Below, piece by piece: positions 1 to 9,495 of a stretch of DNA of 46,508 nt (the stretch's first letter is position 1; each line of letters opens with the position of its first letter). Source of the stretch: an uncultured Steroidobacter sp. (GTDB lineage Bacteria > Pseudomonadota > Gammaproteobacteria > Steroidobacterales > Steroidobacteraceae); assembly GCF_937958065.1 (NCBI RefSeq), contig NZ_CALFXI010000016.1, positions 1 through 46,508 on the forward strand, read 5' to 3'. Position numbers and translations under genes: made by a program. The notes under the pieces were generated by a model. It was not told where the DNA came from and did no database searches. It saw only the letters and a list, made by a program, of their open reading frames with translations.

Positions 1-1329
<1,329 letters not shown>

Positions 1330-1673
1330 TAGACCAACATCGATAACTGCAAAACGTCAGTGGTCGGTAACGGAAATGATGTGCATCGGCACACACCAAA
1401 CAAACGCATGCACCTCGGGCCGACGCTGATTCTCCTTATTAATTAGGACAGTTGCGTGTCGGACGTCGAGTTTTGGAGCTTCTCGTTTGCTGCGCCCCAC
1501 CCCCTTGCGGCCGCACGACCCGAGCCTGCCTAGGCAATACCCTGATTTTGTGAACTATCTAACATAATCGACCCGAACGAGTGTGATGAAGATCACAATC
1601 GCTTCTCGCTTATGTCTATGATTCACTCGGTTCCACAGGGTGCTTACTACTTTTCTTCGGGAGCGGCGTTGAC
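1330..1673. other. Divergent intergenic region between kinase and repeat-peptide gene
   Basis: These 344 bases hold no gene. They carry an imperfect AT-rich patch near 1436-1450, an inverted repeat TGTGC-ATCG-GCACA at 1380-1393 of unknown role, and the CRP-type promoter annotated separately at 1582-1631. Ribosome-binding bases GGGAGCGG lie just before the ATG at 1674. Confidence 0.6.
1582..1631 (+). promoter_or_regulatory. Class II CRP/Clp-type promoter of the repeat-peptide gene
   Basis: TGTGA-TGAAGA-TCACA at 1582-1597 matches both half-sites of the CRP consensus exactly. A -10-like TATGAT (5/6 to consensus) lies at 1617-1622, giving a start of transcription near 1629-1631. The operator centre (1589.5) is then about 41 bases upstream of the start, the spacing of class II CRP-activated promoters. 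This places the gene at 1674 under catabolite or c-di-GMP (Clp) type control. The start site is inferred from spacing, not observed. Confidence 0.7.
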
Positions 1674-2204
1674 ATGCGTAGCAGAATTTTCACGGCGTTT
1701 GTTTTCTCCTCCATCCTGCTGGCGGGCACTGCCTCGGCGGATGGCATCGTTGGCGGCAAGCGTCCCCTGGAACAGCTCGCGGACGGCATCGTCGGCGGCA
1801 AGCGTCCCCTGGAACAGCTCGCTGACGGCATCGTCGGTGGCAAGCGTCCCCTCGAACAGCTCGCTGACGGCATCGTTGGCGGCAAGCGTCCCCTGGAACA
1901 GCTCGCTGACGGCATCGTTGGTGGCAAGCGTCCCCTCGAACAGCTCGCGGACGGCATCGTTGGCGGCAAGCGCCCGCTGGAACAGCTGGCGGATGGCATC
2001 GTCGGCGGCAAGCGCCCCCTGGAACAGCTGGCTGACGGCATCGTCGGTGGCAAGCGTCCCCTCGAACAGCTGGCTGACGGCATCGTCGGCGGCAAGCGTC
2101 CCCTCGAACAGCTGGCTGACGGCATCGTCGGCGGCAAGCGTCCGCTGGAGCAGCTCGCGGACGGCATCGTTGGTGGCAAGCGCCCGCTCCTGAGCGTCGC
2201 CTGA
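1674..2204 (+). CDS. Secreted tandem-repeat peptide precursor (11 x 14 residues)
   Basis: A 176-residue protein that I do not recognise as a named family. Residues 1-22 form a signal peptide with an AxA cleavage site (ends GTASA). The rest of the protein, residues 23-176, is exactly eleven units of 14 residues. Ten are identical, DGIVGGKRPLEQLA, and the last is DGIVGGKRPLLSVA. Each unit contains a dibasic KR, so the product could be a polyprotein cut into many copies of one short peptide, or a repetitive structural or adhesive surface protein; both are inference. The ATG at 1674 is preceded by GGGAGCGG and is the only start that gives the signal peptide. No known RiPP-modifying enzyme is nearby. 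A small exported peptide gene follows 25 bases downstream, and a CRP-type promoter lies upstream. Confidence 0.85.
   Translation: MRSRIFTAFVFSSILLAGTASADGIVGGKRPLEQLADGIVGGKRPLEQLADGIVGGKRPLEQLADGIVGGKRPLEQLADGIVGGKRPLEQLADGIVGGKRPLEQLADGIVGGKRPLEQLADGIVGGKRPLEQLADGIVGGKRPLEQLADGIVGGKRPLEQLADGIVGGKRPLLSVA
1740..2201 (+). repeat. Eleven in-frame 42-bp tandem repeats
   Basis: Eleven contiguous 42-base units without spacers. Among the ten units that encode the same 14 residues, every difference I see is at a third codon position (GTT/GTC, GGC/GGT, CGT/CGC, CTG/CTC, GCG/GCT, GAC/GAT, GAA/GAG). The copies are therefore not freshly amplified. They have diverged in DNA while the peptide stayed fixed, which points to selection on the amino-acid sequence. 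Confidence 0.97.
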
Positions 2205-2229
2205 TCGGCCGCCAACCTGGAGAAATTAC

Positions 2230-2415
2230 ATGAAACGTTTCTATTTGGTCTGCGTCGCGATCGGGTTGATGTCCACCGCCGTGGGCACCGGCATCGTCGC
2301 TGCGGGCACCGGCACCTCCTCCAAGCTCGACACTGAGACCTCGCAGTCGGCAGCGCTGGAGCAGCTGAAAGCCCAGGCGTCCGCCACGAACATGACGTGG
2401 CAGCGCCCGCTCTAA
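2230..2415 (+). CDS. Small exported peptide next to the repeat gene
   Basis: A 61-residue product starting MKRFYLVCVAIGLMSTAVG, a typical signal peptide or single N-terminal membrane segment. The remaining 35 or so residues are polar and low in complexity (GTGTSSKLDTETSQ) and end in WQRPL. GGAG at about 2218-2221 serves as ribosome-binding site, and only 25 bases separate it from the stop of the repeat gene, so the two are probably cotranscribed. It shares short motifs with the repeats: LEQL occurs in both, and RPL is in each repeat and at this C-terminus. Function unknown; it could be a cognate partner or a single-copy relative of the repeat protein. Confidence 0.7.
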   Translation: MKRFYLVCVAIGLMSTAVGTGIVAAGTGTSSKLDTETSQSAALEQLKAQASATNMTWQRPL

Positions 2416-2500
2416 AGTCCAACCGAGCGAATGCAGGGCGGCGCAGCCCCGTGCGCCGCCCAAGCTCACCGCAACAAGCTACACAGGGGCCGATCGGCCC

Positions 2501-2938
2501 TCAGCGCTGACCTTGCTGCCGCTCGATCTCGGCACGCAGCTCCTCTGACCTGGCGCGCAGCTCCGGGGTGAACTCGGGGCCGAAATCCTCCAGCTCGTAC
2601 AGCGGCCGGATCTCGATCTCGGTGTCCTCGCCCGGCATGGGGTGCGGGCAGCGCCGCACCCAGTCGATGGCCTCGTCCATGGACTTCACCTGCCAGATCC
2701 AATAACCCGCGATCACTTCCTTGGTCTCGGCGAACGGCCCGTCGATCACCAGCCGGCGGTCCCCCGAGAAGCGCACCCGCTTGCCCTTGCTGGTCGGCTG
2801 CAACCCGTCGCCCCCCAGCATGATACCGGCCTGGACCAGCGCCTCGTTGAATTTGGTCATGTCCGAGGCCAGCTGCTCGGTAGGCGCCACGCCGGCTTCG
2901 GAATTCCTGGTGGCCTTGATCATCACCATGACGCGCAT
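2501..2938 (-). CDS. YCII-related (DGPF domain) protein
   Basis: 145 residues, one YCII/DGPF domain: N-terminal beta strand MRVMVMIKA, and the diagnostic VIDGPFAETKEVIAGYWI near residues 65-82, followed by the helix DEAIDWVRRCP. The family has a dimeric ferredoxin-like fold; most members have no proven activity, and in many genomes they are paired with an ECF sigma factor, which is absent here. The ATG at 2938 is preceded by AGGAG at 2947-2951. It is divergent from the catalase gene. A Glu/Arg-rich tail (about residues 125-145) extends past the domain. Confidence 0.88.
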   Translation of the reverse strand: MRVMVMIKATRNSEAGVAPTEQLASDMTKFNEALVQAGIMLGGDGLQPTSKGKRVRFSGDRRLVIDGPFAETKEVIAGYWIWQVKSMDEAIDWVRRCPHPMPGEDTEIEIRPLYELEDFGPEFTPELRARSEELRAEIERQQGQR

Positions 2939-3238
2939 GTTCGTGCTCCTGTGGATAGTTGCGATCTGACTGGAAGACGATCGCGGCGCCGCTGACCCGA
3001 CACTTCGATGGGGACTTTTGCCGCCTCGCGTCGGATCGGCCGGGAGCCCAGGGACGCAGCTCCTCCCTTCTCAGACCATGCAGCCGCGGGCATCGCGTAA
3101 AGCTGAACTGGGCACTGCGGCCTCCCGCGAGTCTGTCATGAGCGCTCGTCTATCGCCATCATGGGATCAATCGATTTCTGTAATCGACGAACGACGCGTA
3201 CCTTGGCGCGGACCCAAACGAAAACAGGTGCCGCCTCA
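2939..3238. other. Divergent intergenic region, YCII gene / catalase
   Basis: 300 bases that must hold the promoters of both flanking genes. I see no convincing operator. An in-frame extension of the catalase reading frame back to 3161 exists but lacks a ribosome-binding site and any family similarity, so it is treated as non-coding. Confidence 0.5.
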
Positions 3239-4786
3239 ATGAAAAAATCAGAGATCCACTCCGCGCCCGCCGCGACGCTCACGACCAGCGCCGGCAATCC
3301 GATCAGCGACAACCAGAACTCGCTGAGCGCCGGCCCGCGCGGCCCGCTGCTCCTGCAGGACTACCAATTGATCGAGAAGCTCGCCCATCAGAATCGCGAG
3401 CGTATTCCCGAACGCGTCGTGCACGCCAAAGGCTGGGGTGCTTACGGCACGCTGACCGTGACCGGGGACATCTCTGCTTACACCAAGGCGAAGGTGTTAC
3501 AGCCAGGCGCCAAGACCGATTTGATCCTGCGCTTCTCCACTGTTGCCGGCGAGCTCGGTGCGGCCGATGCGGAACGTGACGTGCGTGGCTTCGCGGTGAA
3601 GTTCTACACGCCCGAAGGCAACTGGGATCTGGTAGGTAACAACACGCCGGTGTTCTTCATTCGCGATCCGCTCAAGTTCCCGGACTTCATTCGCACGCAG
3701 AAGCGTCATCCGCGCACCAACCTGCGTTCGCCGACCGCGCAATGGGATTTCTGGTCGCTGTCGCCCGAAAGCCTGCATCAGATCACGATCCTGTTTTCGG
3801 ATCGCGGCCTGCCCACCGACGTGCGTCATATGAATGGTTATGGCTCGCATACCTACAGCCTGATCAACGCCGCTGGCGAACGCTTCTGGGTGAAATTCCA
3901 TTTCAAGACCCAACAGGGTCATCGTCACTGGACCAACGCCGAAGCGGCGCAGGTGGTCGGCCGCACTCGCGAAAGCACGCAGGAAGATTTGTTTGCTGCC
4001 ATCGAAAACGGCGAATTCCCTCGCTGGACCCTGCAGGTGCAGATCATGACCGAGGCACAGGCAGCCGCATGGTCGGAACGCACCGGTTTGAACCCGTTCG
4101 ACCTCACCAAAGTGTGGCCGCATCGTGACTTCCCGCCGATCGAGGTCGGCGTGCTCGAGCTGAATCGCAACCCGAGCAACTATTTCGCCGAGATCGAGCA
4201 GGTCGCGATGTCTCCTTCGAACATCGTGCCGGGCATCGGCTTCTCGCCCGACCGCGTGTTGCAGGCTCGAATCTTCAGCTACGCCGATGCGCATCGTTAT
4301 CGACTGGGCACGCACTACGAAGCGTTGCCGGTGAACGCGCCGAAGTGTCCGGTGCACCACTATCACAAGGACGGCTCGATGCGGTTCTTCCAGAACGACA
4401 CCGGCAACGCCGATGCGTACTACGAGCCGAACTCGTTCAACGGTCCGAAGCAGGACGCGCGCTTCGCCGAACCGGCGTTGCCGCTGCATGGCGCGGCAGA
4501 TCGCTACGATCATCGCTCGGGCAACGACGACTTCATCCAGCCCGGCAATCTGTTCCGTCTGTTCGACGCGGCACAGAAGCAGCGACTGTTCGACAACATC
4601 GCCGCGGCCATGCAGGGCGTGCCGGAGTCGATCGTCCGTCGGCAGCTCGCGCTGTTCGCCAAGTGCGATCCCGAATACGGCGAAGGCGTGCGTCGCGCTC
4701 TGAAGCTCGACTCCATTGGCGACGATCGCCTCAAAGGCAGCAGTGCCACGGACGAAGCAACAGCAAGCAACGCTATTCCTGCATAG
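3239..4786 (+). CDS. katA: Catalase, monofunctional haem type (clade 3 size)
   Basis: 515 residues; converts hydrogen peroxide to water and oxygen in the cytoplasm. The active-site His 62 lies in RERIPERVVHAKGWGAYG, the distal Asn 135 in DLVGNNTPVFFIRDP, and the proximal haem ligand Tyr 348 in RIFSYADAHRYRLG. The length fits small-subunit catalases. I chose the ATG at 3239 (MKKSEIHS) because it has AGGTG in front and matches family starts; an upstream in-frame start at 3161 adds 26 unrelated residues. The usual KGAGAxG motif reads KGWGAYG here. A strong intrinsic terminator follows at 4814. The gene stands alone, without a catalase-linked ankyrin or OxyR gene beside it. Confidence 0.97.
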   Translation: MKKSEIHSAPAATLTTSAGNPISDNQNSLSAGPRGPLLLQDYQLIEKLAHQNRERIPERVVHAKGWGAYGTLTVTGDISAYTKAKVLQPGAKTDLILRFSTVAGELGAADAERDVRGFAVKFYTPEGNWDLVGNNTPVFFIRDPLKFPDFIRTQKRHPRTNLRSPTAQWDFWSLSPESLHQITILFSDRGLPTDVRHMNGYGSHTYSLINAAGERFWVKFHFKTQQGHRHWTNAEAAQVVGRTRESTQEDLFAAIENGEFPRWTLQVQIMTEAQAAAWSERTGLNPFDLTKVWPHRDFPPIEVGVLELNRNPSNYFAEIEQVAMSPSNIVPGIGFSPDRVLQARIFSYADAHRYRLGTHYEALPVNAPKCPVHHYHKDGSMRFFQNDTGNADAYYEPNSFNGPKQDARFAEPALPLHGAADRYDHRSGNDDFIQPGNLFRLFDAAQKQRLFDNIAAAMQGVPESIVRRQLALFAKCDPEYGEGVRRALKLDSIGDDRLKGSSATDEATASNAIPA

Positions 4787-4813
4787 ATCTCCTCGACCCT
4801 CCTCCCTGCACTA

Positions 4814-4839
4814 GCCCCGCTTACGCGGGGCATTTTTTT
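4814..4839 (+). terminator. Rho-independent terminator after catalase
   Basis: GCCCCGC (4814-4820), loop TTAC, GCGGGGC (4825-4831), then A and seven T. A perfect 7-bp GC stem followed by a T tract, 27 bases past the catalase stop. Confidence 0.93.
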
Positions 4840-4919
4840 GCGCAGCTGTCCCGAACTCGGAGCCTGCGAGGACTGTTGTAGGATAGAGCCTGTGTCGGTT
4901 TCGCCCAGGTGCATGATTC

Positions 4920-5729
4920 ATGAAGCAGGTCACCTCGCAGGATGTCCAACTCCGAGTCGAACACACGCCGCGGCCCGGTGCGCCGGCGCTGCTGCTGTTG
5001 AATTCTCTGGGGGCGTCGCTCGAGATGTGGGATGAGCAGTTCGAGGCGTTGAGCGAACGCTTCGAGCTGATCCGCTTCGATGCGCGCGGGCATGGCAAAT
5101 CTACAATCGGCACTCAGCAGGCCGCGACCATGGATTTGCTGGCGACCGATGCGCTCAACGTGCTCGAAGCATGCGGAGTCGCGCGCGCTCACCTGTGCGG
5201 TGTGTCCTTAGGCGGAATGATCGCGATGCATATCGCGGCCAAGTGGCCGGACTGCGTGCTCAAGGCGGCGTTCTGTAATACCTCGCCTCACATGCCGCCG
5301 CGCGAGACGTGGGACGCGAGGATTCAAACCGCGCTGACGCAAGGTCCCGCGGCGTTGGCCGAGGCCACCTTGGGCCGCTGGTTCACGCCCGAATTTCACC
5401 AAGCGCATCCAGAGCAGATCCAGAAGATCCGCTCGCTCCTGCTGGAGACGTCACCGCAAGGTTATGCAGCCTGCTGCGCGGCCATTCGCGACATGGATCA
5501 GCGCGAATCGATCAAGAACATCACCGCGAAAACCCTGGTCATCGGCGGCACTCGGGACACCTCGACGCCGCCGGCGCGCGCCGAGCTCATTGCGAAATCC
5601 ATTCCCGAAGCGAAGCTCGTGTTACTGGAAGCGGCGCACTTGTCGAATGTCGAACGTGCCGGCGAGTTCAACGCCGCCTTGATCGAGTTCCTGCAAGGCG
5701 AGCTGGCGCCGCCGGTCACGCAGGCTTAG
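4920..5729 (+). CDS. Alpha/beta hydrolase, 3-oxoadipate enol-lactonase-like
   Basis: 269 residues, alpha/beta-hydrolase fold resembling PcaD, which hydrolyses beta-ketoadipate enol-lactone in protocatechuate breakdown. The oxyanion region is LLLNSLGASLEMWD (residues 25-38), the nucleophile Ser 96 is in CGVSLGGM, and the acid Asp 213 (GGTRDTSTPP) and base His 240 (EAAHLSN) complete the triad. No other pca genes are near, so the substrate may well be a different ester or lactone and I give no symbol. The gene starts at ATG 4920 and converges on the TetR gene with only 3 bases between stops. Confidence 0.88.
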   Translation: MKQVTSQDVQLRVEHTPRPGAPALLLLNSLGASLEMWDEQFEALSERFELIRFDARGHGKSTIGTQQAATMDLLATDALNVLEACGVARAHLCGVSLGGMIAMHIAAKWPDCVLKAAFCNTSPHMPPRETWDARIQTALTQGPAALAEATLGRWFTPEFHQAHPEQIQKIRSLLLETSPQGYAACCAAIRDMDQRESIKNITAKTLVIGGTRDTSTPPARAELIAKSIPEAKLVLLEAAHLSNVERAGEFNAALIEFLQGELAPPVTQA

Positions 5730-5732
5730 GAA

Positions 5733-6266
5733 TCAGGCAGCGCCCAGCTTCCGCAGCAGCGCGGCGCGCTGGTCCGGGCTGATCTCATAGCAGCTGAACA
5801 GATCGGCCAGCCACATGCCGTCGGCGACCAGCCGCAGATGCAGCTCGTCGAGCGAGGCTTCGCCAGGTCCCTGCGACAGATGCAGGCGTGCCCGCACTCG
5901 CCCTGCCAGCTCGGGCTGCGCCGTGCAGATGATGGTCAGGGCTTTGAAGACCTGCTGATCCTTGGGCAGCTGGCCCATGCGCGATACCACCTGCAAGTAG
6001 GCCTTCGCGAGACTGCCGCCGGCGGCTTGACGTTCGACCTCGACCTGCAGCTGCTCGGCCAGATAGTCGGCCAGCGCCTCCAGCAGGGAATTCTTCGAGT
6101 CGAAGTAATACAACAGTCCGCCTTTGCTGACATGCGCGGCGTCGGCGACCGCATCCAGCGTCAAGGCAGCCGTGCCTTTCTTCAGCACGAGCGCCGCGGC
6201 AGCATCTAACAACTGCTGCCGCCTGTGGCCCGCGGATCGGGTGCGAATCGAGGGGATGGTGGACAT
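5733..6266 (-). CDS. TetR-family regulator of the adjacent RND pump
   Basis: 177 residues from ATG at 6266 (MSTIPSIRTRS); an upstream in-frame start at 6302 adds 12 residues of no family character. The N-terminal helix-turn-helix is clear (RRQQLLDAAAALVLKKG, then DAVADAAHVSKGGLLYYFDSK), and the rest is the variable ligand-binding region. It is the last gene of a minus-strand group after the fusion protein and pump, 127 bases past the pump stop. That context suggests it represses the pump and is released by a pump substrate; this is inference from the arrangement. Confidence 0.9.
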   Translation of the reverse strand: MSTIPSIRTRSAGHRRQQLLDAAAALVLKKGTAALTLDAVADAAHVSKGGLLYYFDSKNSLLEALADYLAEQLQVEVERQAAGGSLAKAYLQVVSRMGQLPKDQQVFKALTIICTAQPELAGRVRARLHLSQGPGEASLDELHLRLVADGMWLADLFSCYEISPDQRAALLRKLGAA

Positions 6267-6393
6267 GAACCCTAGAGTTGCGACGGAAAGCCTGCTTATC
6301 AAGACGCGGGCACGGCCTCGGACAAATGCCTGAGGTTCGCGCCCAATGTCGTGGACCGCTAATTAGACTCGCCGTCCACGCCGCAGTTCCGCC

Positions 6394-9300
6394 TTACACC
6401 GGCAGGGCGACCGGTGCTCCCGTGGACGCATCCTTTGTACCTTCCCGTTGCGCGTCCAGCTTGCGATGGTCCGCTGCGATCAGCGTGTAGAACACCGGCA
6501 CCACGAACAATGTAAACAGCGTGCCGACAATCATGCCCGTCACCAGCACGATGCCGATGCTATTGCGCGCCTCGGCACCCGGCCCGGACACCAACACCAG
6601 CGGGAAGTGGCCGAACACCGTGGCGGCGGAAGTCATGAGGACCGGACGCAACCGGGTCAGCGACGCCTCACGCAAGGCCGCGATCTTCTCTACGCCACGC
6701 TCCTGCAGAGTGTTCGCGAACTCGACGATGAGAATGCCATTCTTCGCGATCAGGCCAACCAGCGTGATCAAGCCCACTTGCGAGTAGATGTTGATGGTCG
6801 TCATGTCCAGGAACGTGAACACCAACGCACCCGAGATCGCGAGCGGCACCGAGCCGAGCAGCACGATCAACGGATCGCGGAAGCTCTGGAACTGCGCAGC
6901 CAGCACCAGATAGATCAGGATCAGCGCGAAGCCGAGCGTTGCGGTCAACGCCGCCCCTTCATGACGAATCTGTCGCGACTCGCCGGCGTAGTCGATCAGC
7001 ACATTGTCGCCGCCCGCCTTCTTCGCTGCGTTCTCCAGCACACGCAAACCTTCTTCCTTGGTCACGCCCGGCTGCACGCCACCGAAGATGCGCGCCGAGT
7101 TACGTTGCGCGAATCGATTCAGCGTGCGCGGACCGGTCTCCGATTCGATGTGCATGAAAGTGGAAACCGGCACCAGCGCACCGCTCGGCGTCTTGATCTT
7201 CAGATCGAGCAAGGGATCGAGCGTGGCGCGGTCCTTGTCGCCGATCTGCGGGATGACCTTGTAGCTGCGATCGAAGTAGTTGAAGCGGTTGACGTACGCG
7301 CCACCCAACAACGTGCCCAGCTCGCGCCCGACGCCCGCCAGGTCCAGTCCCAGATCGGCGAGCCGCTCGCGATCCAGCACGACGCGCGCCTGGGGCAGAT
7401 CGATCTTCAGATCCGTGTCGACATAGAGGAACTTGCCGCTGGCCCAGCCCGCATCGAGCACTGCCTGAGTGGTCGCGAGCAGCTCTTCGATAGACTGCTC
7501 GTTCTGCACGATCATCTCCACGTCATACTGGCCCGGCGTGGGCAGCGGCGGATCGAGACGCGGATAGACGCGCAGCCCAGGCACTTGCGAGACCGCGCCG
7601 TACACGTCGCCGTACATCTGCTCAGTCGAGCGATCGCGCTCCTTCCAATCCTTCGCGACCAGGCCACCGAAGCCGCCCCACGCCGCGGTCAGCGACCACA
7701 TGAAGTCCGCTTCGGGGAACGCCGTGAGCGCCTTGACGACATTCTGTGAATCACGATCGGTCGCGACCAGCGACGAATCCGGCGACGCCTCGAAGAACAA
7801 ACTGATGTGACTTTGATCCTCGACCGGCGCCAGCTCCTGACGCGAGTACGTGAACAACGGCCACGCAGCGAGCGTGACCAGCACCGCCATAGCGACGATG
7901 CCCCAGCGCATCTGCAAGGCACCGTCGAGCAACTTCTCATAAGTGACACGGATCGCATCGAAGCCGCGATTCACCAGGCCGGTCAGCTTGCCTTCGTGAC
8001 CATGCGCGTGCACGAAGCGCGAGCTCATCACCGGCGACAGAGTGAGCGCGACGATGCCGGACACGACCACTGCCGCCGCGAGCGTGATTGCGAACTCTAG
8101 GAACAGCGAACCCGTCAGGCCGCCCTGGAATGCGATCGGCGTGTACACGGTCGCCAGCGTAATGGTCATCGCGACGATGGGGCCTGCCAGCTCCCTTGCG
8201 CCCGCGAGCGCCGCTTCGGTTCGAGATTTTCCTTCGCGAACGTGACGTTCGACGTTCTCGACCACGACGATGGCATCGTCGACCACCAGACCCACCGACA
8301 GCACGATGGCCAGAATGGTCAGCAGATTCAGACTGAAGCCGAACGCCATCATCACGATGGCTGCACCGACCAGCGACACCGGCATCGCGACCAGCGGCAC
8401 CAGCGCCGTGCGAATCGAGCCCATGAACAGGAATACCACGATGGCCACGATCAGCACGGTTTCGCCCAGCGTCTTGGTGATCTCTTCCAGGGCGCTGCGC
8501 ATGAACATCGTGCCATCCCACACCAGGCGCATCTCGATGTCGGCCGGCAGCGTGGGTTCGATGCGCTCCATCTCCTCGCGCAGATGACGAGCGACTTCGA
8601 TTTCATTCGAGCCGGGCAGCGGCCACACGCCGAGATACACGCTCTGCTGGCTGTTGTACTTCGCCACCATCGCCGCTTCTTCCGCGCCGAGCTCGACGCG
8701 CGCCACATCGCTCAAGCGCACGATCGCCCCGTCGCGGTCGGCGACGATCAGGTTCTCGAATTCATGGACCGCGCGCAGATCGGTGTTGGCGAGCAGGTTG
8801 ACCTGCACCAGATTGCCTTTGGTCTGACCGACAGCCGCGAGATAGTTGTTTCTGCGCAGAGCTTCGTGCACGTCGCCCGGCGCAAGATTACGGGCCGCGA
8901 GCCGGTCGGGATCGATCCACACGCGCATCGCCAGCGGCTGCGCGCCTTCATAACTTACGCGCTGCACGCCTTCGAGCGTAGACAACTGCGGCTGCAAAGT
9001 GCGAGACAACCAGTCGGTCAGCTCGGGCACCGAGCGGTCCGGGGAAGTGAAGCCGAGATAAAACGTCGCGTATGGACGATCGGCACGCTGCACTTCCACG
9101 ACCGGCGGCTCCGCCTCGGCCGGCAACTCGGAACGAACCTGCTGCAGGCGGGCGGTGACTTCGGCCAATGCGTCGGTGCTGTCGTGATCCAGCTTCAAGC
9201 GCACGGTGATCGTGCTGACGCCGGCGCGGCTGGTCGACTCGACATAGTCGACGCCGCTGATGGCCGACACCGCGCGCTCGATCGGCGTCGTCAGGAATCC

Positions 9301-9483
9301 GCGAACCGTCTCAGCGCTCGCGCCCGTGTACACCGTAGTGATGATCACCGACGAGCTCTCCACGCTCGGGAACTGCTGTACCGGCAGGTTGAACAGTGCC
9401 CGCGCGCCGACCAGCACGATGACCAGATTGACCACCACCGCGAGTACGGGGTGTTTGATGAAAATATCCGTAAATGAGCGCAT
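6394..9483 (-). CDS. RND efflux transporter, inner-membrane permease (HAE1 type)
   Basis: 1029 residues, full length for a hydrophobe/amphiphile RND pump. It exchanges drug or solvent for protons in the inner membrane and works as a trimer with a fusion protein and an outer-membrane channel. The first membrane helix is near residues 13-30, followed by a porter domain; TM helices 2-6 start near residue 340. The proton-relay pair Asp 402-Asp 403 is in LVVDDAIVVVENVERH. The second half repeats the layout. The fusion-protein gene lies 12 bases upstream in the same unit. No outer-membrane factor gene is present, so it must use a TolC-type channel encoded elsewhere. Confidence 0.96.
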   Translation of the reverse strand: MRSFTDIFIKHPVLAVVVNLVIVLVGARALFNLPVQQFPSVESSSVIITTVYTGASAETVRGFLTTPIERAVSAISGVDYVESTSRAGVSTITVRLKLDHDSTDALAEVTARLQQVRSELPAEAEPPVVEVQRADRPYATFYLGFTSPDRSVPELTDWLSRTLQPQLSTLEGVQRVSYEGAQPLAMRVWIDPDRLAARNLAPGDVHEALRRNNYLAAVGQTKGNLVQVNLLANTDLRAVHEFENLIVADRDGAIVRLSDVARVELGAEEAAMVAKYNSQQSVYLGVWPLPGSNEIEVARHLREEMERIEPTLPADIEMRLVWDGTMFMRSALEEITKTLGETVLIVAIVVFLFMGSIRTALVPLVAMPVSLVGAAIVMMAFGFSLNLLTILAIVLSVGLVVDDAIVVVENVERHVREGKSRTEAALAGARELAGPIVAMTITLATVYTPIAFQGGLTGSLFLEFAITLAAAVVVSGIVALTLSPVMSSRFVHAHGHEGKLTGLVNRGFDAIRVTYEKLLDGALQMRWGIVAMAVLVTLAAWPLFTYSRQELAPVEDQSHISLFFEASPDSSLVATDRDSQNVVKALTAFPEADFMWSLTAAWGGFGGLVAKDWKERDRSTEQMYGDVYGAVSQVPGLRVYPRLDPPLPTPGQYDVEMIVQNEQSIEELLATTQAVLDAGWASGKFLYVDTDLKIDLPQARVVLDRERLADLGLDLAGVGRELGTLLGGAYVNRFNYFDRSYKVIPQIGDKDRATLDPLLDLKIKTPSGALVPVSTFMHIESETGPRTLNRFAQRNSARIFGGVQPGVTKEEGLRVLENAAKKAGGDNVLIDYAGESRQIRHEGAALTATLGFALILIYLVLAAQFQSFRDPLIVLLGSVPLAISGALVFTFLDMTTINIYSQVGLITLVGLIAKNGILIVEFANTLQERGVEKIAALREASLTRLRPVLMTSAATVFGHFPLVLVSGPGAEARNSIGIVLVTGMIVGTLFTLFVVPVFYTLIAADHRKLDAQREGTKDASTGAPVALPV

Positions 9484-9495
9484 GGCAGTGATCCG

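Noticed and set aside
1380..1393. Inverted repeat TGTGC-ATCG-GCACA as a second CRP site.
   Set aside because: The spacer is 4 bases instead of 6, so it does not fit the CRP consensus.
1740..2201. CRISPR array.
   Set aside because: The repeats are contiguous with no spacers and encode an in-frame protein.
1616..2469. Long open frames on the minus strand and a second plus-strand frame across the repeat region.
   Set aside because: The 42-base unit is a multiple of three, so every frame repeats and stays open. Only the frame at 1674 has a signal peptide, ribosome-binding site and third-position-only variation.
4920..5729. Naming the hydrolase pcaD.
   Set aside because: Catalytic residues fit, but no other protocatechuate-pathway gene is present in the window.
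8242..9477. Plus-strand 411-codon open frame rich in His and Arg.
   Set aside because: Antisense to the RND pump; composition is that of a GC-rich shadow frame.
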